Part shown: in pieces, positions 7,814 to 17,238 of the stretch
Position numbering within the stretch: the first letter of the stretch is position 1
How the letters are laid out: each line of letters opens with the position of its first letter
Source of the DNA: Pseudomonas sp. ATCC 13867
GTDB lineage: Bacteria > Pseudomonadota > Gammaproteobacteria > Pseudomonadales > Pseudomonadaceae
NCBI RefSeq assembly: GCF_000349845.1
Contig: NC_020829.1
Location: 2,983,001-3,047,000 of the forward strand
Reading direction: 5' to 3'
Length of the DNA: 64,000 nucleotides
Made by a program: the position numbers and the translations under genes
Notes under the pieces: generated by a model
The model's database searches: none
The model's input: only the letters and a program-made list of their open reading frames with translations
What the model was told of the DNA's origin: nothing

Positions 7814-8986
7814 ATGTCCGCCCAATCCCGCTCCACCACCCTGCAGGTGGTGTCCGTCGTCATCTTCACTTTCCTCGCCTATCTGACCATTGGCATCCCG
7901 CTGGCGGTGCTGCCCGGCTACGTGCACACCGACCTGGGCTTCGGCTCGGTGCTGGCGGGCCTGGTAATCAGTATCCAGTACCTGGCCACCCTCCTCACCC
8001 GCCCCTATGCCGGCCGGGTGATCGACACCCTCGGGCCCAAACGCGCGGTGCTCTATGGCATGGCCGGATGCGCCGGCAGCGGTGCCTTGATGCTCGCGTC
8101 ATGGGCGACCCAGGGTGTGCCGTGGACCAGCCTGGCGCTGCTGATGCTGGCGCGACTGGTGCTAGGCACATCGGAAAGCCTGGTGGGCAGCGCTTCGATC
8201 AGTTGGGGAATCGACCGGGTCGGCGCGCCGAATACCGCCAAGGTGATTTCCTGGAACGGCATCGCCAGCTATGGCGCACTGGCCGTCGGCGCGCCGCTCG
8301 GGGTGCTGATGGTGCAGCACCTGGGGCTGGCCAGCATGGGCGCGAGCATCATTCTGCTGGCGGCTCTGGGCTTCGCGCTGGCCTGGCCGAAGCGGCCGGC
8401 GGCGCTGCTGCACGGCGAGCGGATGCCGTTCCACCACGTCCTCGGCCGGGTGTTGCCCCACGGCATGGGGCTGGCGCTGGGCGGCATCGGTTTCGGCACC
8501 ATTGCCACCTTCATCACCCTGTATTACGGCAGCCGCGGCTGGAACGATGCGGTGTACTGCCTGACGGCCTTCGGCGGCTGCTTCATCGGTGCGCGCCTGT
8601 TGTTCGCCAACGCGATCAATCGCCACGGCGGCTTCCGTGTCGCCATCGCCTGCCTGTCGGTGGAAAGTCTCGGCCTGGCGCTACTGTGGCTGGCGCCTTC
8701 GCCCTGGCTGGCGCTGGCGGGCGCGGCGCTGAGTGGTTTCGGCTTCTCCCTGGTGTTCCCGGCCCTCGGCGTGGAAGCGGTCGGCCTGGTGCCCGCGTCC
8801 AACCGTGGCGCCGCGCTGGGCGCCTACTCGCTGTTCATCGACGTGTCGCTGGGCATCACCGGCCCGCTGGTAGGTGCCATCGCGGGCGCCTTCGGCTTCG
8901 GCTCGATCTTCCTCTTCGCCGCGCTGGCGGCGCTCAGCGGTCTGGCGCTCAGCCTGGTGCTGTACCAGCGCTCCTTCACCCGTTAG
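7814..8986 (+). CDS. YhhS-like MFS exporter
   Basis: A 390-aa, twelve-helix major facilitator resembling E. coli YhhS. Matching stretches are [19 protein letters not shown] [33 protein letters not shown] (the loop 2-3 MFS motif), [20 protein letters not shown] and [14 protein letters not shown]. YhhS-type proteins are thought to export toxic small molecules, but the substrate here is unknown. I chose ATG 7814 because it places a short polar N-terminus before helix 1. The gene is convergent with the eptA-like gene, and their 3' ends overlap by 4 bp. Confidence 0.9.
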   Translation: MSAQSRSTTLQVVSVVIFTFLAYLTIGIPLAVLPGYVHTDLGFGSVLAGLVISIQYLATLLTRPYAGRVIDTLGPKRAVLYGMAGCAGSGALMLASWATQGVPWTSLALLMLARLVLGTSESLVGSASISWGIDRVGAPNTAKVISWNGIASYGALAVGAPLGVLMVQHLGLASMGASIILLAALGFALAWPKRPAALLHGERMPFHHVLGRVLPHGMGLALGGIGFGTIATFITLYYGSRGWNDAVYCLTAFGGCFIGARLLFANAINRHGGFRVAIACLSVESLGLALLWLAPSPWLALAGAALSGFGFSLVFPALGVEAVGLVPASNRGAALGAYSLFIDVSLGITGPLVGAIAGAFGFGSIFLFAALAALSGLALSLVLYQRSFTR

Positions 8987-10632
8987 TCGAACGCCAGGGC
9001 CTGGCGTACCGACGGCTCACGGCAGCCGGCGAACATGTCCAGGCCGGCGTTGTAGGTGCGGGTGCGCACTTCCAGCAGGCCCAGCATGGAATGGAACAGG
9101 TTGTCCTGGGACAACGGCTGAGCGCTGTGCTGGCGCAGGCAGGCGCCGTCCAGCGCGAAGGACTGCTGGTAGCCCTCGGAGAACCAGGCCAGCATGCCGA
9201 CGTGCTTCTGCTGGTCGGGCGCCAGCACATAGGGCGTGCCGTGCAGGAAGAGGTTGTACTCACCCAGCGACTCGCCGTGGTCGGCCATGTAGATCATCGC
9301 CGTATCCAGCTTCGACTGGTTGCTGCGCAGCAGGTCGATCAGGTTGGCCAGCACGTGGTCGGTGTACAGCACGGTGTTGTCGTAGCCGTTGACGATGCTG
9401 TCCCGCGAGCAGGCGCTGAGGTCGTTGCTCTGGCAGACGGGGGTGAACTTCTCGAAGTCCTTCGGGTAGCGCTTGTAGTAGGCCGGGCCGTGGCTGCCCA
9501 TCTGGTGCAGGACCAGCACGGTGTCGCGGTCGAGCCCGTCGATGTAGGCCTGCAGGTCCTTGAGCAGGATCTCGTCATGGCATTCGCCGTCGCCGCACAG
9601 GGCCAGGTCCTTCGAATGGCTCATGTCCTGGAAGCTCACGCGGTCGCAGGTGCCCTTGCAGCCGGACTGGTTGTCCCGCCACAGCACCTGGAACCCGGCG
9701 CGCTTGAGCACGTCGAGCAGCCCTTCCTGGCTCTTGGCCTCGGAATCGCTGTAATGCTGGCGGGTCAGGTCGGAGAACATGCAAGGCACCGACACGGCGG
9801 TCTCGGTCCCGCAGGAATGCACGTCGCTGAAGTTGATCACGCCCTGCTCCGCGCTCAGTCGCGGGTTGGTGTCGCGGCCGTAGCCGTTGAGGGCGAAGTT
9901 CTCGGCCCGCGCGCTTTCACCGACTACCAGCACCGTCAACGATTTGCGCGGGTGCGCCCGCCAACTGGCCGAGCGTTCGGCGTCGCTGGCGACCGGCCGC
10001 AGCGGCGCGTGGCTTGCCACCGTCTTGCCCTTGGCCAGGCTGAACAGCGCGCCGACGGTATTGCTCGGCGTGATCTGGAAGCGCAGCTCATGGTGATTGC
10101 GCAGCATCGACGACAGCCCCTGGTAGTTGCCCAAGGCGATGCCACCGATCATCAGCATCGACGCGACACCCACGCCGGCCTTGCTCAGCAGCTCTCGGGG
10201 CCACGGCCGGTAAGCGATCGGCAGGCGCCAGAGCAACGCTACCGGCAGCGCCCCGAGCAGCAACAGATAGGCACCGAGCTTGAACGACAGCAGGTCGCGC
10301 ACTTCCGACGGATCGGTTTCCAGCACGTTGCGCAGCATCTCGACGTCGATCAGCACGCCGTACTGGTTCATGAAGTACGCCACTCCGGCACTGAGCAGCA
10401 GCAAAGCACCCAGCACCGGCTTGAGCACGCCGCGGAAGGCGAACAGGGTCAGGATCAGGTTGAAGCAGACCAGCAGAAGCAGCGCGAACGCCCCCACGAG
10501 CAGGCGCCCCGACCATCCCGCCGGGGTGATGTCGAGCAGATGCCGCCAGAGCGGCAGGTTGTAGCCTCCGAGCAGCAGGACGCTGGTGAGCAACGTGACC
10601 CATTCAGGGCGAAACGGAGAAAGCTTGGACAT
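8983..10632 (-). CDS. eptA: Lipid A phosphoethanolamine transferase (EptA-like)
   Basis: A 549-aa inner-membrane enzyme of the alkaline phosphatase/sulfatase superfamily that adds phosphoethanolamine to lipid A, lowering affinity for cationic peptides such as polymyxin. About five membrane helices occupy residues 10-185, followed by the periplasmic catalytic domain. The catalytic Thr is in [14 protein letters not shown], metal ligands in [11 protein letters not shown] and [16 protein letters not shown], and the family His in [11 protein letters not shown]. Length and cysteine pattern match intact EptA. No PmrAB or ColRS two-component genes lie nearby, so its control is not evident. Confidence 0.93.
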   Translation of the reverse strand: MSKLSPFRPEWVTLLTSVLLLGGYNLPLWRHLLDITPAGWSGRLLVGAFALLLLVCFNLILTLFAFRGVLKPVLGALLLLSAGVAYFMNQYGVLIDVEMLRNVLETDPSEVRDLLSFKLGAYLLLLGALPVALLWRLPIAYRPWPRELLSKAGVGVASMLMIGGIALGNYQGLSSMLRNHHELRFQITPSNTVGALFSLAKGKTVASHAPLRPVASDAERSASWRAHPRKSLTVLVVGESARAENFALNGYGRDTNPRLSAEQGVINFSDVHSCGTETAVSVPCMFSDLTRQHYSDSEAKSQEGLLDVLKRAGFQVLWRDNQSGCKGTCDRVSFQDMSHSKDLALCGDGECHDEILLKDLQAYIDGLDRDTVLVLHQMGSHGPAYYKRYPKDFEKFTPVCQSNDLSACSRDSIVNGYDNTVLYTDHVLANLIDLLRSNQSKLDTAMIYMADHGESLGEYNLFLHGTPYVLAPDQQKHVGMLAWFSEGYQQSFALDGACLRQHSAQPLSQDNLFHSMLGLLEVRTRTYNAGLDMFAGCREPSVRQALAFD

Positions 10633-11003
10633 CGGGGGCTGGGTTCCGGGACTGCGGGAAGTGCCCGTGAACCGTGGCTTTCAACATCCCCGGCAGGCGA
10701 GCGAAGGGGATGCTAGGAATGCCGCCGTCAATCTTTCGTGAAGAAAATCTGCAAAAAAAGTGGGAGGTCCGAAGGCGTCGGGAAAGCGCCCGTCGCCACT
10801 GATCCGGCGCACAGTCAACAGTTGAAGCATCTAGTCCGAAAAGTTTCGATCCTCTGCTATCATCGCGCCGCTGCGGTCCTCAGGGACCGACTACAACCAA
10901 AAACAACTAGCCAACACAGGACGCCACTTCTCCGATGACAGACATCGGGGCGGGACGCCTTTTCGTCTTGTCGGCGCTGCACCATTAGCACAAGGAAAAC
11001 AAT
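10633..11003. other. Divergent promoter region of eptA and the OprD-type porin
   Basis: The 371 bp contain no gene. A TATCAT at about 10858-10863 could be the -10 of the porin gene, leaving a long 5' leader. Around 10740-10760 there is an A-rich patch on the eptA side. No clear regulator site was identified. Confidence 0.45.
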
Positions 11004-12281
11004 ATGCTGCACCACCGGATCAGCCTGCTCGCACTGGGCATTCTCGCGTCCACCGCCGCTCTGGCCGAGGACCAGTCCACCGCCAAGGGCTTCGTCGAAG
11101 ACAGCCACATGGACCTGTTCTTCCGCAACGCTTACATGAACCGCGACTACAAGCACGGTCGTGACGACAAGGCCGAGTGGGGTCAGGCCGCCACCGCGAC
11201 CTTCACCTCCGGCTTCACCCAGGGCACCGTGGGCTTCGGCGTCGACGCATTCGGCATGTACGCCGTGCGCCTGGACGGCGGCCGGGGCAAGAGCGGTGCC
11301 GCCGGCATCGACTTCTTCAAGCAGGGCGACAGCGGCGAGGCTGCCGACGACCTGGCCCGCGCCGGTGGCGCGGTGAAAGCCCGCTTCTCCAACACCGTGA
11401 TCAAGTACGGCGACCAGATGCCGGCCCTGCCGGTACTCAGCTACGACAACTCCCGCCTGCTGCCGGAAAGCTTCACCGGCACCCTGATCACCTCCAAGGA
11501 GATCGAAGGCCTGGAACTGAACGTCGGCCGCTTCACCTCGGAAACCCGCAAGAGCGCCGAAGGGCGTGACAGCGGCGGCCTGAATCGCATCGACGTATTC
11601 GGCGGCAGCTACAAGTTCACCGACACCTTCAGCGGCTCGCTGTACGGCTACGAGAGCGAAGACGTCGCCCGCAAGCAGTACATGAACCTGAACTACGTCA
11701 TCCCGATGGCCGACCGCGAGTCGCTGACCTTCGACTTCAACGGCTACCGCACCCGTGTGAACGAAGACTTCGCTGCCGACAACGGTATCGACGGCACCAA
11801 GAACACCATCTGGAGCCTGTCGGCCGCCTACAACATCGGCGCCCACACCTTCATGGTCGCGCACCAGCGCAACAACGGCGACTCGGGCTACCAGTACGGC
11901 TGGTACCAGAACCAGGGCGGCCTGGGCGACGGCGGCACCACCATCTGGCTGGCCAACTCCTACTGGTCGGACTTCAACGGCGAGGACGAGCGCTCCTGGC
12001 AGGGCAGCTACAGCCTGGACTTCTCCGAGTACGGTGTTCCGGGTCTGAGCTACACCGTGGCCTACGTCTACGGCGACAACATCAAGACCGACGAGACCAG
12101 CAACGGCAAAGAGCGCGAAATCTTCAACCAGCTCAAGTACGTGGTACCGAGCGGCCCGGCCAAGGACCTGTCGGTCAAACTGCGCGGTTCCTGGCTGCGC
12201 GTGTCGAACGACGCCCGCTCCTACAACGACGACGGCAACGAAGTCCGCGTCTTCGTCGAGTACCCGGTCAACATCTTCTGA
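11004..12281 (+). CDS. OprD-family outer-membrane porin
   Basis: A 425-aa precursor with a signal peptide ending ...ASTAALA-ED, followed by a beta-barrel sequence of alternating polar and aromatic strands ending in VEYPVNIF with the C-terminal Phe required for BAM insertion. Typical OprD features are GFVEDSHMDLFFRNAYMNR after the signal, YGDQMPALPVLSYDNSRLLP and GYESEDVARKQYMNLNY. Family members are substrate-specific channels for amino acids or organic acids; the particular ligand cannot be assigned. An AAGGAA ribosome binding site precedes the ATG, and a strong terminator follows at 12306. Confidence 0.95.
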   Translation: MLHHRISLLALGILASTAALAEDQSTAKGFVEDSHMDLFFRNAYMNRDYKHGRDDKAEWGQAATATFTSGFTQGTVGFGVDAFGMYAVRLDGGRGKSGAAGIDFFKQGDSGEAADDLARAGGAVKARFSNTVIKYGDQMPALPVLSYDNSRLLPESFTGTLITSKEIEGLELNVGRFTSETRKSAEGRDSGGLNRIDVFGGSYKFTDTFSGSLYGYESEDVARKQYMNLNYVIPMADRESLTFDFNGYRTRVNEDFAADNGIDGTKNTIWSLSAAYNIGAHTFMVAHQRNNGDSGYQYGWYQNQGGLGDGGTTIWLANSYWSDFNGEDERSWQGSYSLDFSEYGVPGLSYTVAYVYGDNIKTDETSNGKEREIFNQLKYVVPSGPAKDLSVKLRGSWLRVSNDARSYNDDGNEVRVFVEYPVNIF

Positions 12282-12305
12282 TGCGCTGATCGACGCTTGA
12301 TGCAC

Positions 12306-12340
12306 AACGCCCCGCGGCAGCGATGCCACGGGGCGTTTTT
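12306..12340 (+). terminator. Rho-independent terminator after the porin gene
   Basis: The stem AACGCCCCG / CGGGGCGTT is followed by a run of T, immediately downstream of the porin gene. The next gene on the minus strand ends exactly at its edge. Confidence 0.9.
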
Positions 12341-12627
12341 CATTCCCGTCCGCGGCGGTTGCGCGAGCGCAGCAGGCACAGCGGCGGCAACGACAGGCGC
12401 AGGATGTGCAGGGACAACAGCAGAATCAGCGCGCCGGCAATGAAGGAGCCCAGGCGCTGGCCCGGCTCCAGCGTCTCGTTCAGGGTGTTGAGGAACAGCA
12501 TCGCGCTGCCACCCAGCATGCAGGCCAGCAGGAAGATCGAGAGGATGTAGACCTTCAGGGTCAGCAGGCGCCAGTGCCAGCGCATGCGCCGACGCGGGGG
12601 AACCTCATCGGCGGGGGGATTGGGCAT
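12340..12627 (-). CDS. Small two-helix membrane protein, unknown
   Basis: A 95-aa protein with a basic N-terminus (RRRMRWHWR), two hydrophobic segments at about residues 25-47 and 62-82, and an Arg-rich C-terminus (LRSRNRRGRE). This would put both termini in the cytoplasm. An AGGAGG ribosome binding site stands 9 bp before the ATG, which supports real translation. I do not recognise the family. It is convergent with the porin gene and stands alone. Confidence 0.7.
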   Translation of the reverse strand: MPNPPADEVPPRRRMRWHWRLLTLKVYILSIFLLACMLGGSAMLFLNTLNETLEPGQRLGSFIAGALILLLSLHILRLSLPPLCLLRSRNRRGRE

Positions 12628-12782
12628 GGTCCGTTGCCTCCTGTCAGTTTTCCGTCAACGCAGGCTCTATGAACCCATTAGCGTCGACATACTGGCAGTA
12701 TGCTAGCCACCCCCCAGGGAAAATGCCAAGACGCCGCCGCCGACTCGGGCCCGCGGCGGCGCCAACCGACGAACGGCGGGGT

Positions 12783-13733
12783 TCAGCGCACCACGCTGTT
12801 GATGTCGTGGCGGTTGAGCGAAGTACGCATTTCCTCGTACCACTCCGGAATCATTTCCTTCAGACGCTCCTTGGCATCCTCCAGCTTGAACGGCTGGGTG
12901 TAGCGCTTCTTGCGGTACGAGTAGATGTAGTAGGTGCCGTTGCGGTAGAGGATGCGGTCGAAGGTGTAGAAGCCGATGTGCGTGCCGTTGCAGCGCGCGG
13001 TCAGCACCATGTCGCCCTCTTCGTAGGGCAGCACGCCCTCGGCGCAGTCGTAGGTGAAGAACTCGCGCACGTCGTCCCAGGCCACGCCATCGCTGCTGGC
13101 ATGCAGGAAGGCCTCCGCCTGCTCCTCGGACTCGTCGGAGTGGTCGCTGTACCAGATGAACAGCGGAATGCTCTGGTTGGTCTCGTCGCCCAGCCAGCTC
13201 TCGCCGTCCAGGTACTGCGCGCCGCGCGCCAGGCTCGCCTGCATGCGGCGATGGCGCTGCCGGTACTCCTCCAGCGCCTCGTCGAAGGCCGGGCTGTCCT
13301 CGCCCAGCATCACGCCTTCGATGCCCTTGACGGCCGTCACGCTCGCCAGGTAGTCGGCGTACAGCACGGCGTCCTGGATCACGGTGCAAGTGTCGCGGGT
13401 GAGGCTCAGGCCGATCTCGGTGAAGTTGGCGCTGCCGAGGATCACCACGTCCGGCTCGATCAGGACCAGCTTCCAGTGCACGCTGTTCTGCGCGCGGAAG
13501 TCCACATGCAGCGAGACGCGCGCATCGGTGTCGCGCACGCAGAAATCGATGAAGTCCGGCGAGGTGAAGGAATTGATGGTGCCGACCAGCAGATCCAGGC
13601 GATTGCCCTTCTCCACCAGGGTTTCGATCAGTGACTCGGTTTCACTGGCGGAGGCCGAGGCGATGGTGATCAGTTTGTCGCTGACCTGCTCCAGGTACTG
13701 CTTGAGCGAGTGTTGCGCGTTAAGGATTTTCAT
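12783..13733 (-). CDS. PLD-like (single HKD) domain protein
   Basis: A 316-aa protein whose N-terminal ~140 residues look like one phospholipase D/nuclease repeat. After GNRLDLLVGTINSF comes HWKLVLIEPDVVILGSANFT, the HxK...GSxN signature. The usual Asp five residues after Lys is Glu here, with an Asp two residues later. Residues 150-316 (acidic middle, Tyr-rich end) match nothing I know. A single HKD motif implies a homodimer. The start at 13733 has a GGGGG ribosome binding site; the longer frame to 13793 lacks one. It lies beside a toxin-antitoxin pair and an integrase scrap, so a nuclease or defence role is possible. Confidence 0.75.
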   Translation of the reverse strand: MKILNAQHSLKQYLEQVSDKLITIASASASETESLIETLVEKGNRLDLLVGTINSFTSPDFIDFCVRDTDARVSLHVDFRAQNSVHWKLVLIEPDVVILGSANFTEIGLSLTRDTCTVIQDAVLYADYLASVTAVKGIEGVMLGEDSPAFDEALEEYRQRHRRMQASLARGAQYLDGESWLGDETNQSIPLFIWYSDHSDESEEQAEAFLHASSDGVAWDDVREFFTYDCAEGVLPYEEGDMVLTARCNGTHIGFYTFDRILYRNGTYYIYSYRKKRYTQPFKLEDAKERLKEMIPEWYEEMRTSLNRHDINSVVR

Positions 13734-14057
13734 ACAGCCCCCACCAGAATTTTGAACGGTCAAATTCTGAGGCAGGACAATGGGGGGTTTCAACTCCCTC
13801 GTTTGCTCCCCCTGGCCTTGTCACCGGCTGACGGCATTCAGCCAAGGCCTTTTGCAGCTATCACCATCGCGCAGAGGTTCGATTCCACTATGGTGCCGTT
13901 GTCGAACTTGATGCCAAACGCCTGGACCGTGCCATTGCATGCAGGCAGGACAACGACGTTTGCCATTTCGATCTGCGTTGTGCCGCTCGATCCGCCGGTT
14001 TCCGGGTCGTACTCGCCATCGATGGCGCGGGAGAGCGGAGCTGGCCGTTAATGAGCG
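13734..14057. other. Intergenic region between the PLD-like gene and higA
   Basis: The region is slightly less GC-rich than its surroundings. Its only coding candidate is a 42-codon open frame on the minus strand (13838-13966). Otherwise no feature was recognised. Confidence 0.4.
13838..13966 (-). pseudogene. Short ORF, possible gene remnant
   Basis: Forty-two codons starting MANVVVLPACNGTVQAFG. The same frame continues upstream without a start as far as a stop just after higA (reading ...RAIDGEYDPETGGSSG). It looks like the 3' end of a lost gene, possibly of phage origin, but I do not recognise it and it may be chance. Confidence 0.25.
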
Positions 14058-14417
14058 TCAGGCAGCTCCGGCCAGCAGGCTCTCATAAGGTATCTTCAGG
14101 CCGTCGTGCAGCCGCTTGATCATTGCCAGACTAAGGCCGCGCTTCCGGTTCAGGACTTCTGACACGCGCCCGCTGCTGCCGATGAAGGGCTCCAGATCGC
14201 GCGGGGTCAGCCCTTGCTGCTCCATACGGAATTTGATGGCGTCGATGGGGTCGGAGGGGCCGATAGGATAGTGCTTGTCCTCGTAGGCCTCGATCAGCGT
14301 CACAAGCACTTCCATTTCATCGGCCTCAGGCGTGCCCTCTTCTGCTTGGAAGATGGCCTCCAGGCGCTGGAAAGCTGCGCGCAGGTCTTCATCGTTTCGG
14401 ATGGGCTTGATATTCAT
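14058..14417 (-). CDS. higA: HigA-type antitoxin
   Basis: A 119-aa antitoxin of the COG5499-like HigA group. An N-terminal toxin-binding helical region (AFQRLEAIFQAEEGTPEADE) is followed by a C-terminal XRE helix-turn-helix, LTPRDLEPFIGSSGRVSEVL, then NRKRGLSLAMIKRLHDGL. Such proteins neutralise HigB and repress their own promoter. Its ATG overlaps the 3' end of the toxin gene by 29 bp, so the two are co-translated in the toxin-first order typical of higBA. It is intact and of normal length. Confidence 0.9.
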   Translation of the reverse strand: MNIKPIRNDEDLRAAFQRLEAIFQAEEGTPEADEMEVLVTLIEAYEDKHYPIGPSDPIDAIKFRMEQQGLTPRDLEPFIGSSGRVSEVLNRKRGLSLAMIKRLHDGLKIPYESLLAGAA

Positions 14418-14718
14418 TCACCGTCTCCACGTCTATCTGGTCGTACCTGGCATGGGTGCCAATGAACTTCACCCAAGCAATACCGCAACGGTACTGCATC
14501 TCCACAACCAGGCGGTACTTGTTACCGCCGATGTTGAACACCACGCGGTTGTTGCCGCAGATGCTCGCATTCCCGAACTGATTCTTTACATCCTGCGGCG
14601 TCTTCCATTCAGCTGCTTTAGTAGCTGCTTCGTACCAGCTCTCCAAGGGAGCCTTGGCGTCTTCCTGGCCCGGGACTTCCCAGTACTTCACCAGCGTGCT
14701 CTTTGCAATGACCCGCAT
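14389..14718 (-). CDS. higB: HigB-type mRNA interferase toxin
   Basis: A 109-aa RelE-superfamily toxin that cleaves mRNA on the ribosome. Family landmarks are MRVIAKSTLVKYWEV at the N-terminus, LESWYEAATKAAEWKTPQDV, NRVVFNIGGNKYRLVVEM and the C-terminal VKFIGTHARYDQIDVETV, the last containing the conserved His/Tyr/Asp cluster. I chose the ATG at 14718, which has a GGGAGAAG ribosome binding site; a GTG nine bases upstream is less likely. All core residues are present, so the toxin should be active. Confidence 0.9.
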   Translation of the reverse strand: MRVIAKSTLVKYWEVPGQEDAKAPLESWYEAATKAAEWKTPQDVKNQFGNASICGNNRVVFNIGGNKYRLVVEMQYRCGIAWVKFIGTHARYDQIDVETVNEYQAHPKR

Positions 14719-14728
14719 TCGCGCCACT

Positions 14729-14774
14729 TCTCCCGTTTTGGGAGATTCTAGTCCGGAATCCGGTCATAGGACAA
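14729..14774 (-). promoter_or_regulatory. higBA promoter and probable HigA operator
   Basis: On the minus strand there is TTGTCC (14769-14774), an 18-bp spacer and TAGAAT (14745-14750). The inverted repeat TCTCCC / GGGAGA with a 5-nt loop (14729-14745) overlaps the start-site region and the ribosome binding site of higB. That position suits autorepression by HigA. Confidence 0.6.
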
Positions 14775-14942
14775 GCGATGCCACCCTGGGTCAGTCTGCC
14801 CCGCCTAGCGCCGCCCCCTGAGCCCACGAGAGCGGGCTTTCCATTTCTGAAGCTCAGTTTTCCACTGAGCTGACGACCACTCGGGAAAACGCGGAGCAAG
14901 GGTGGGCTGTGGATCAAGGAGCCAAGTGTTACCATTAGGCAC

Positions 14943-15227
14943 TTTCACGCCGCTCTTGATGTCCTTGGCATCCGCAGACGCCGGCAATACGACGCCCGAC
15001 ATACCTACGCAAGCATGTGCCTAACGGCCTGGATGAATCCAGCATTCATCGCGGGACAGCTTGGCCATAGCGTTCAGATGTTGCTCTCGACCTACGCCAA
15101 ATGGCTGAGCTCTGCCTCCGACTTGGAGCGAACTCGAAAAGCTACCTGCCAGAATCAAAAATGGTACGGAATTGGTACAGGAAGCAGAGGAAGGCAGTTA
15201 AACACCTCTGGAAAGCCCGCAGGATAA
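14943..15227 (+). pseudogene. C-terminal fragment of a tyrosine recombinase (integrase)
   Basis: In frame from about 14943 the sequence reads FHAALDVLGIRRRRQYDARH, then TYASMCLTAWMNPAFIAGQL and GHSVQMLLSTYAKWLSSASD. This is the catalytic C-terminus of a phage-type integrase, with box II Arg-His, Leu-Gly-His and the Tyr nucleophile. The N-terminal domains are absent; the frame upstream becomes unrelated and meets a stop at 14871. It is therefore a scar of a lost prophage or island. It ends 5 bp before the ybiT start codon. Confidence 0.85.
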
Positions 15228-15231
15228 GGTC

Positions 15232-16821
15232 TTGATCTCTACCGCTAACATCACCATGCAGTTTGGCGCCAAGCCGCTGTTCGAAAACGTTTCCGTCAAG
15301 TTCGGCAACGGTAACCGCTACGGCCTGATCGGCGCCAACGGCTGCGGCAAGTCGACCTTCATGAAGATCCTCGGCGGCGAACTGGAGCCGTCCAGCGGCC
15401 AGGTGATGCTGGAGAACGGCGTACGCCTGGGCAAGCTGCGCCAGGACCAGTTCGCCTACGAAGAGTCCACCGTGATCGACACCGTGATCATGGGCCACGA
15501 GGAACTGTGGAAGGTCAAAGCCGAGCGCGATCGCATCTACTCCCTGCCGGAGATGAGCGAAGAAGACGGCATGGCCGTGGCCGAGCTGGAAGTCCAGTTC
15601 GCCGAGTTCGACGGCTATACCGCCGAGTCCCGTGCGGCTGAGCTGCTGCTGGGCCTGGGCATTCCGCTCGAGCAGCATTTCGGCCCGATGAGCGCCGTCG
15701 CTCCGGGCTGGAAACTGCGCGTGCTGCTGGCCCAGGCGCTGTTCTCCGACCCGGACCTGCTGCTGCTCGACGAACCGACCAACCACCTGGACATCAACAC
15801 CATCCGCTGGCTGGAAAACGTCATCACGGCGCGCAACAGCACCATGATCATCATTTCCCACGATCGCCACTTCCTGAACAGCGTCTGCACCCACATGGCA
15901 GACCTGGACTACGGCGAGCTGCGCCTGTTCCCGGGCAACTACGACGAGTACATGACCGCGGCCGAACAGGCCCGCGAGCGCCTGCTCTCGGACAACGCCA
16001 AGAAGAAAGCCCAGATCGCCGAGCTGCAGACCTTCGTCAGCCGCTTCTCGGCCAACGCCTCCAAGGCCAAGCAGGCCACCAGCCGCGCGCGCCAGATCGA
16101 CAAGATCCAGCTGGAAGAGGTCAAGCCATCCAGCCGCGTCAGCCCGTTCATCCGCTTCGAGCAGCACAAGAAGCTGCACCGCCAGGCGGTGACGCTGGAG
16201 AAGGTCAGCCAGGGCTTCGACGGTACCGCGCTGTTCAAGAATCTGAGCATGCAGGTGGAAGCTGGCGAGCGTATCGCGATCATCGGCCCCAACGGTATCG
16301 GCAAGACCACCCTGCTGCGCACCCTGGTCGGCGATATGACACCCACCGCCGGTGAAGTGAAATGGACCGACAGCGCCGACGTGGGCTACTTCGCCCAGGA
16401 CCACGCCGAGGACTTCGAGGACGACTACAACCTGTTCGACTGGATGGCTCAGTGGACGCAGGGCGGCGAGCAGCTGGTGCGCGGCACTCTCGGCCGCATG
16501 CTGTTCTCCAACGACGACATCAAGAAGTCGGTGAAGGTGATCTCCGGCGGTGAACAGGGCCGCATGCTGTTCGGCAAGCTGATCCTCAAGCGCCCCAACG
16601 TGCTGGTGATGGACGAGCCGACCAACCACCTGGATATGGAGTCCATCGAAGCGCTGAACCTCGCACTGGAGAACTATCCGGGCACGCTGATCTTCGTCAG
16701 CCACGACCGCGAGTTCGTATCTTCGCTCGCCACCCGCATCCTCGAGATGAGCGAGAACGGCGTGACCGACTTCAGCGGCAGCTATGACGACTACCTGCGC
16801 AGCCAGGGTGTGATCGTCTGA
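15232..16821 (+). CDS. ybiT: ABC-F family ATPase YbiT
   Basis: A 529-aa ABC-F protein with two nucleotide-binding domains and no membrane segments; such proteins act on the ribosome. Walker A motifs are GANGCGKST and GPNGIGKTT, and Walker B/switch regions are [12 protein letters not shown] and [12 protein letters not shown]. The linker carries [19 protein letters not shown] and [11 protein letters not shown], characteristic of YbiT. Translation starts at TTG 15232, because the protein begins [19 protein letters not shown], matching E. coli YbiT from residue 1, and an AGGATAAGG site precedes it. The upstream DNA is an integrase remnant. Confidence 0.95.
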   Translation: MISTANITMQFGAKPLFENVSVKFGNGNRYGLIGANGCGKSTFMKILGGELEPSSGQVMLENGVRLGKLRQDQFAYEESTVIDTVIMGHEELWKVKAERDRIYSLPEMSEEDGMAVAELEVQFAEFDGYTAESRAAELLLGLGIPLEQHFGPMSAVAPGWKLRVLLAQALFSDPDLLLLDEPTNHLDINTIRWLENVITARNSTMIIISHDRHFLNSVCTHMADLDYGELRLFPGNYDEYMTAAEQARERLLSDNAKKKAQIAELQTFVSRFSANASKAKQATSRARQIDKIQLEEVKPSSRVSPFIRFEQHKKLHRQAVTLEKVSQGFDGTALFKNLSMQVEAGERIAIIGPNGIGKTTLLRTLVGDMTPTAGEVKWTDSADVGYFAQDHAEDFEDDYNLFDWMAQWTQGGEQLVRGTLGRMLFSNDDIKKSVKVISGGEQGRMLFGKLILKRPNVLVMDEPTNHLDMESIEALNLALENYPGTLIFVSHDREFVSSLATRILEMSENGVTDFSGSYDDYLRSQGVIV

Positions 16822-16844
16822 TCACGGCCCCGCCGCAATGAAAG

Positions 16845-16870
16845 AGCCCTGCCATGTGCGGGGCTTTTTT
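16845..16870 (+). terminator. Rho-independent terminator after ybiT
   Basis: The stem AGCCC / GGGCT is followed directly by six T residues, 24 bp downstream of the ybiT stop codon. Confidence 0.8.
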
Positions 16871-16889
16871 CTGCGCGCTGCCGATCTTC

Positions 16890-16975
16890 GCAGGGGCGCG
16901 CTTGCTCGCGAACCCACATGACGCCGGTGTGGCCGGCCCCCGTTCGCGAGCAGGCTCGCTCCCACAGAAGGGCAC
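16890..16975. repeat. Paired REP element (diverged)
   Basis: GGGGCGCGCTTGCTCGCGAA and, inverted, TTCGCGAGCAGGCTCGCTCC are separated by about 35 bp. The left copy has several substitutions. Confidence 0.8.
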
Positions 16976-17034
16976 CACGCCGGCAATCGAACGGCTCCCG
17001 TAGTCTGCAATGCTCTTCTGCGGGGCCAGGACTT

Positions 17035-17210
17035 CGCGGACAAGGTTGCTCCTACGAGATATATCTGCGCTCGGGGCAGTCCTCACCCTAATCCTCGGCT
17101 TTGCCACCCTGCGTCGCTCTACCTCCCGCATCCATGCAGTCGTCTCCCAGGGGGAAAGGGGACCGTTCGGTGCAGGAGGCAATCTCGGTCTCAGCCGGCA
17201 CGGTCTGCCC
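17035..17210 (+). repeat. Dispersed intergenic repeat, copy 2
   Basis: The same element as at 4625-4753 and 23201-23373, here in plus orientation. It begins CGCGGACAAGG and contains CTGCGTCGCTCTACCTCC and CATGCAGTCGTCTCCC. It then shares AGGGGACCGTTCGGTGCAGG and TCTCAGCCGGCACGGTCTGC with copy 3. It ends about 30 bp before the hydrolase stop codon. Confidence 0.88.
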
Positions 17211-17238
17211 CTGCGGGAACCTCCGGCGCGCGGCGCCC

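Noticed and set aside
10633..11003. A PmrA or ColR box controlling the EptA-like gene.
   Set aside because: No CTTAAG-N5-CTTAAG-like or similar direct repeat could be found in the upstream region.
14805..15002. A 65-codon minus-strand ORF upstream of the integrase remnant.
   Set aside because: It overlaps the integrase reading frame in antisense and has no convincing ribosome binding site or recognisable sequence.
14943..15231. An intact tRNA or attachment site beside the integrase remnant.
   Set aside because: No cloverleaf-compatible sequence or T-loop GTTCRANNC was seen, and the neighbouring gene is ybiT, so the original attachment site cannot be identified.
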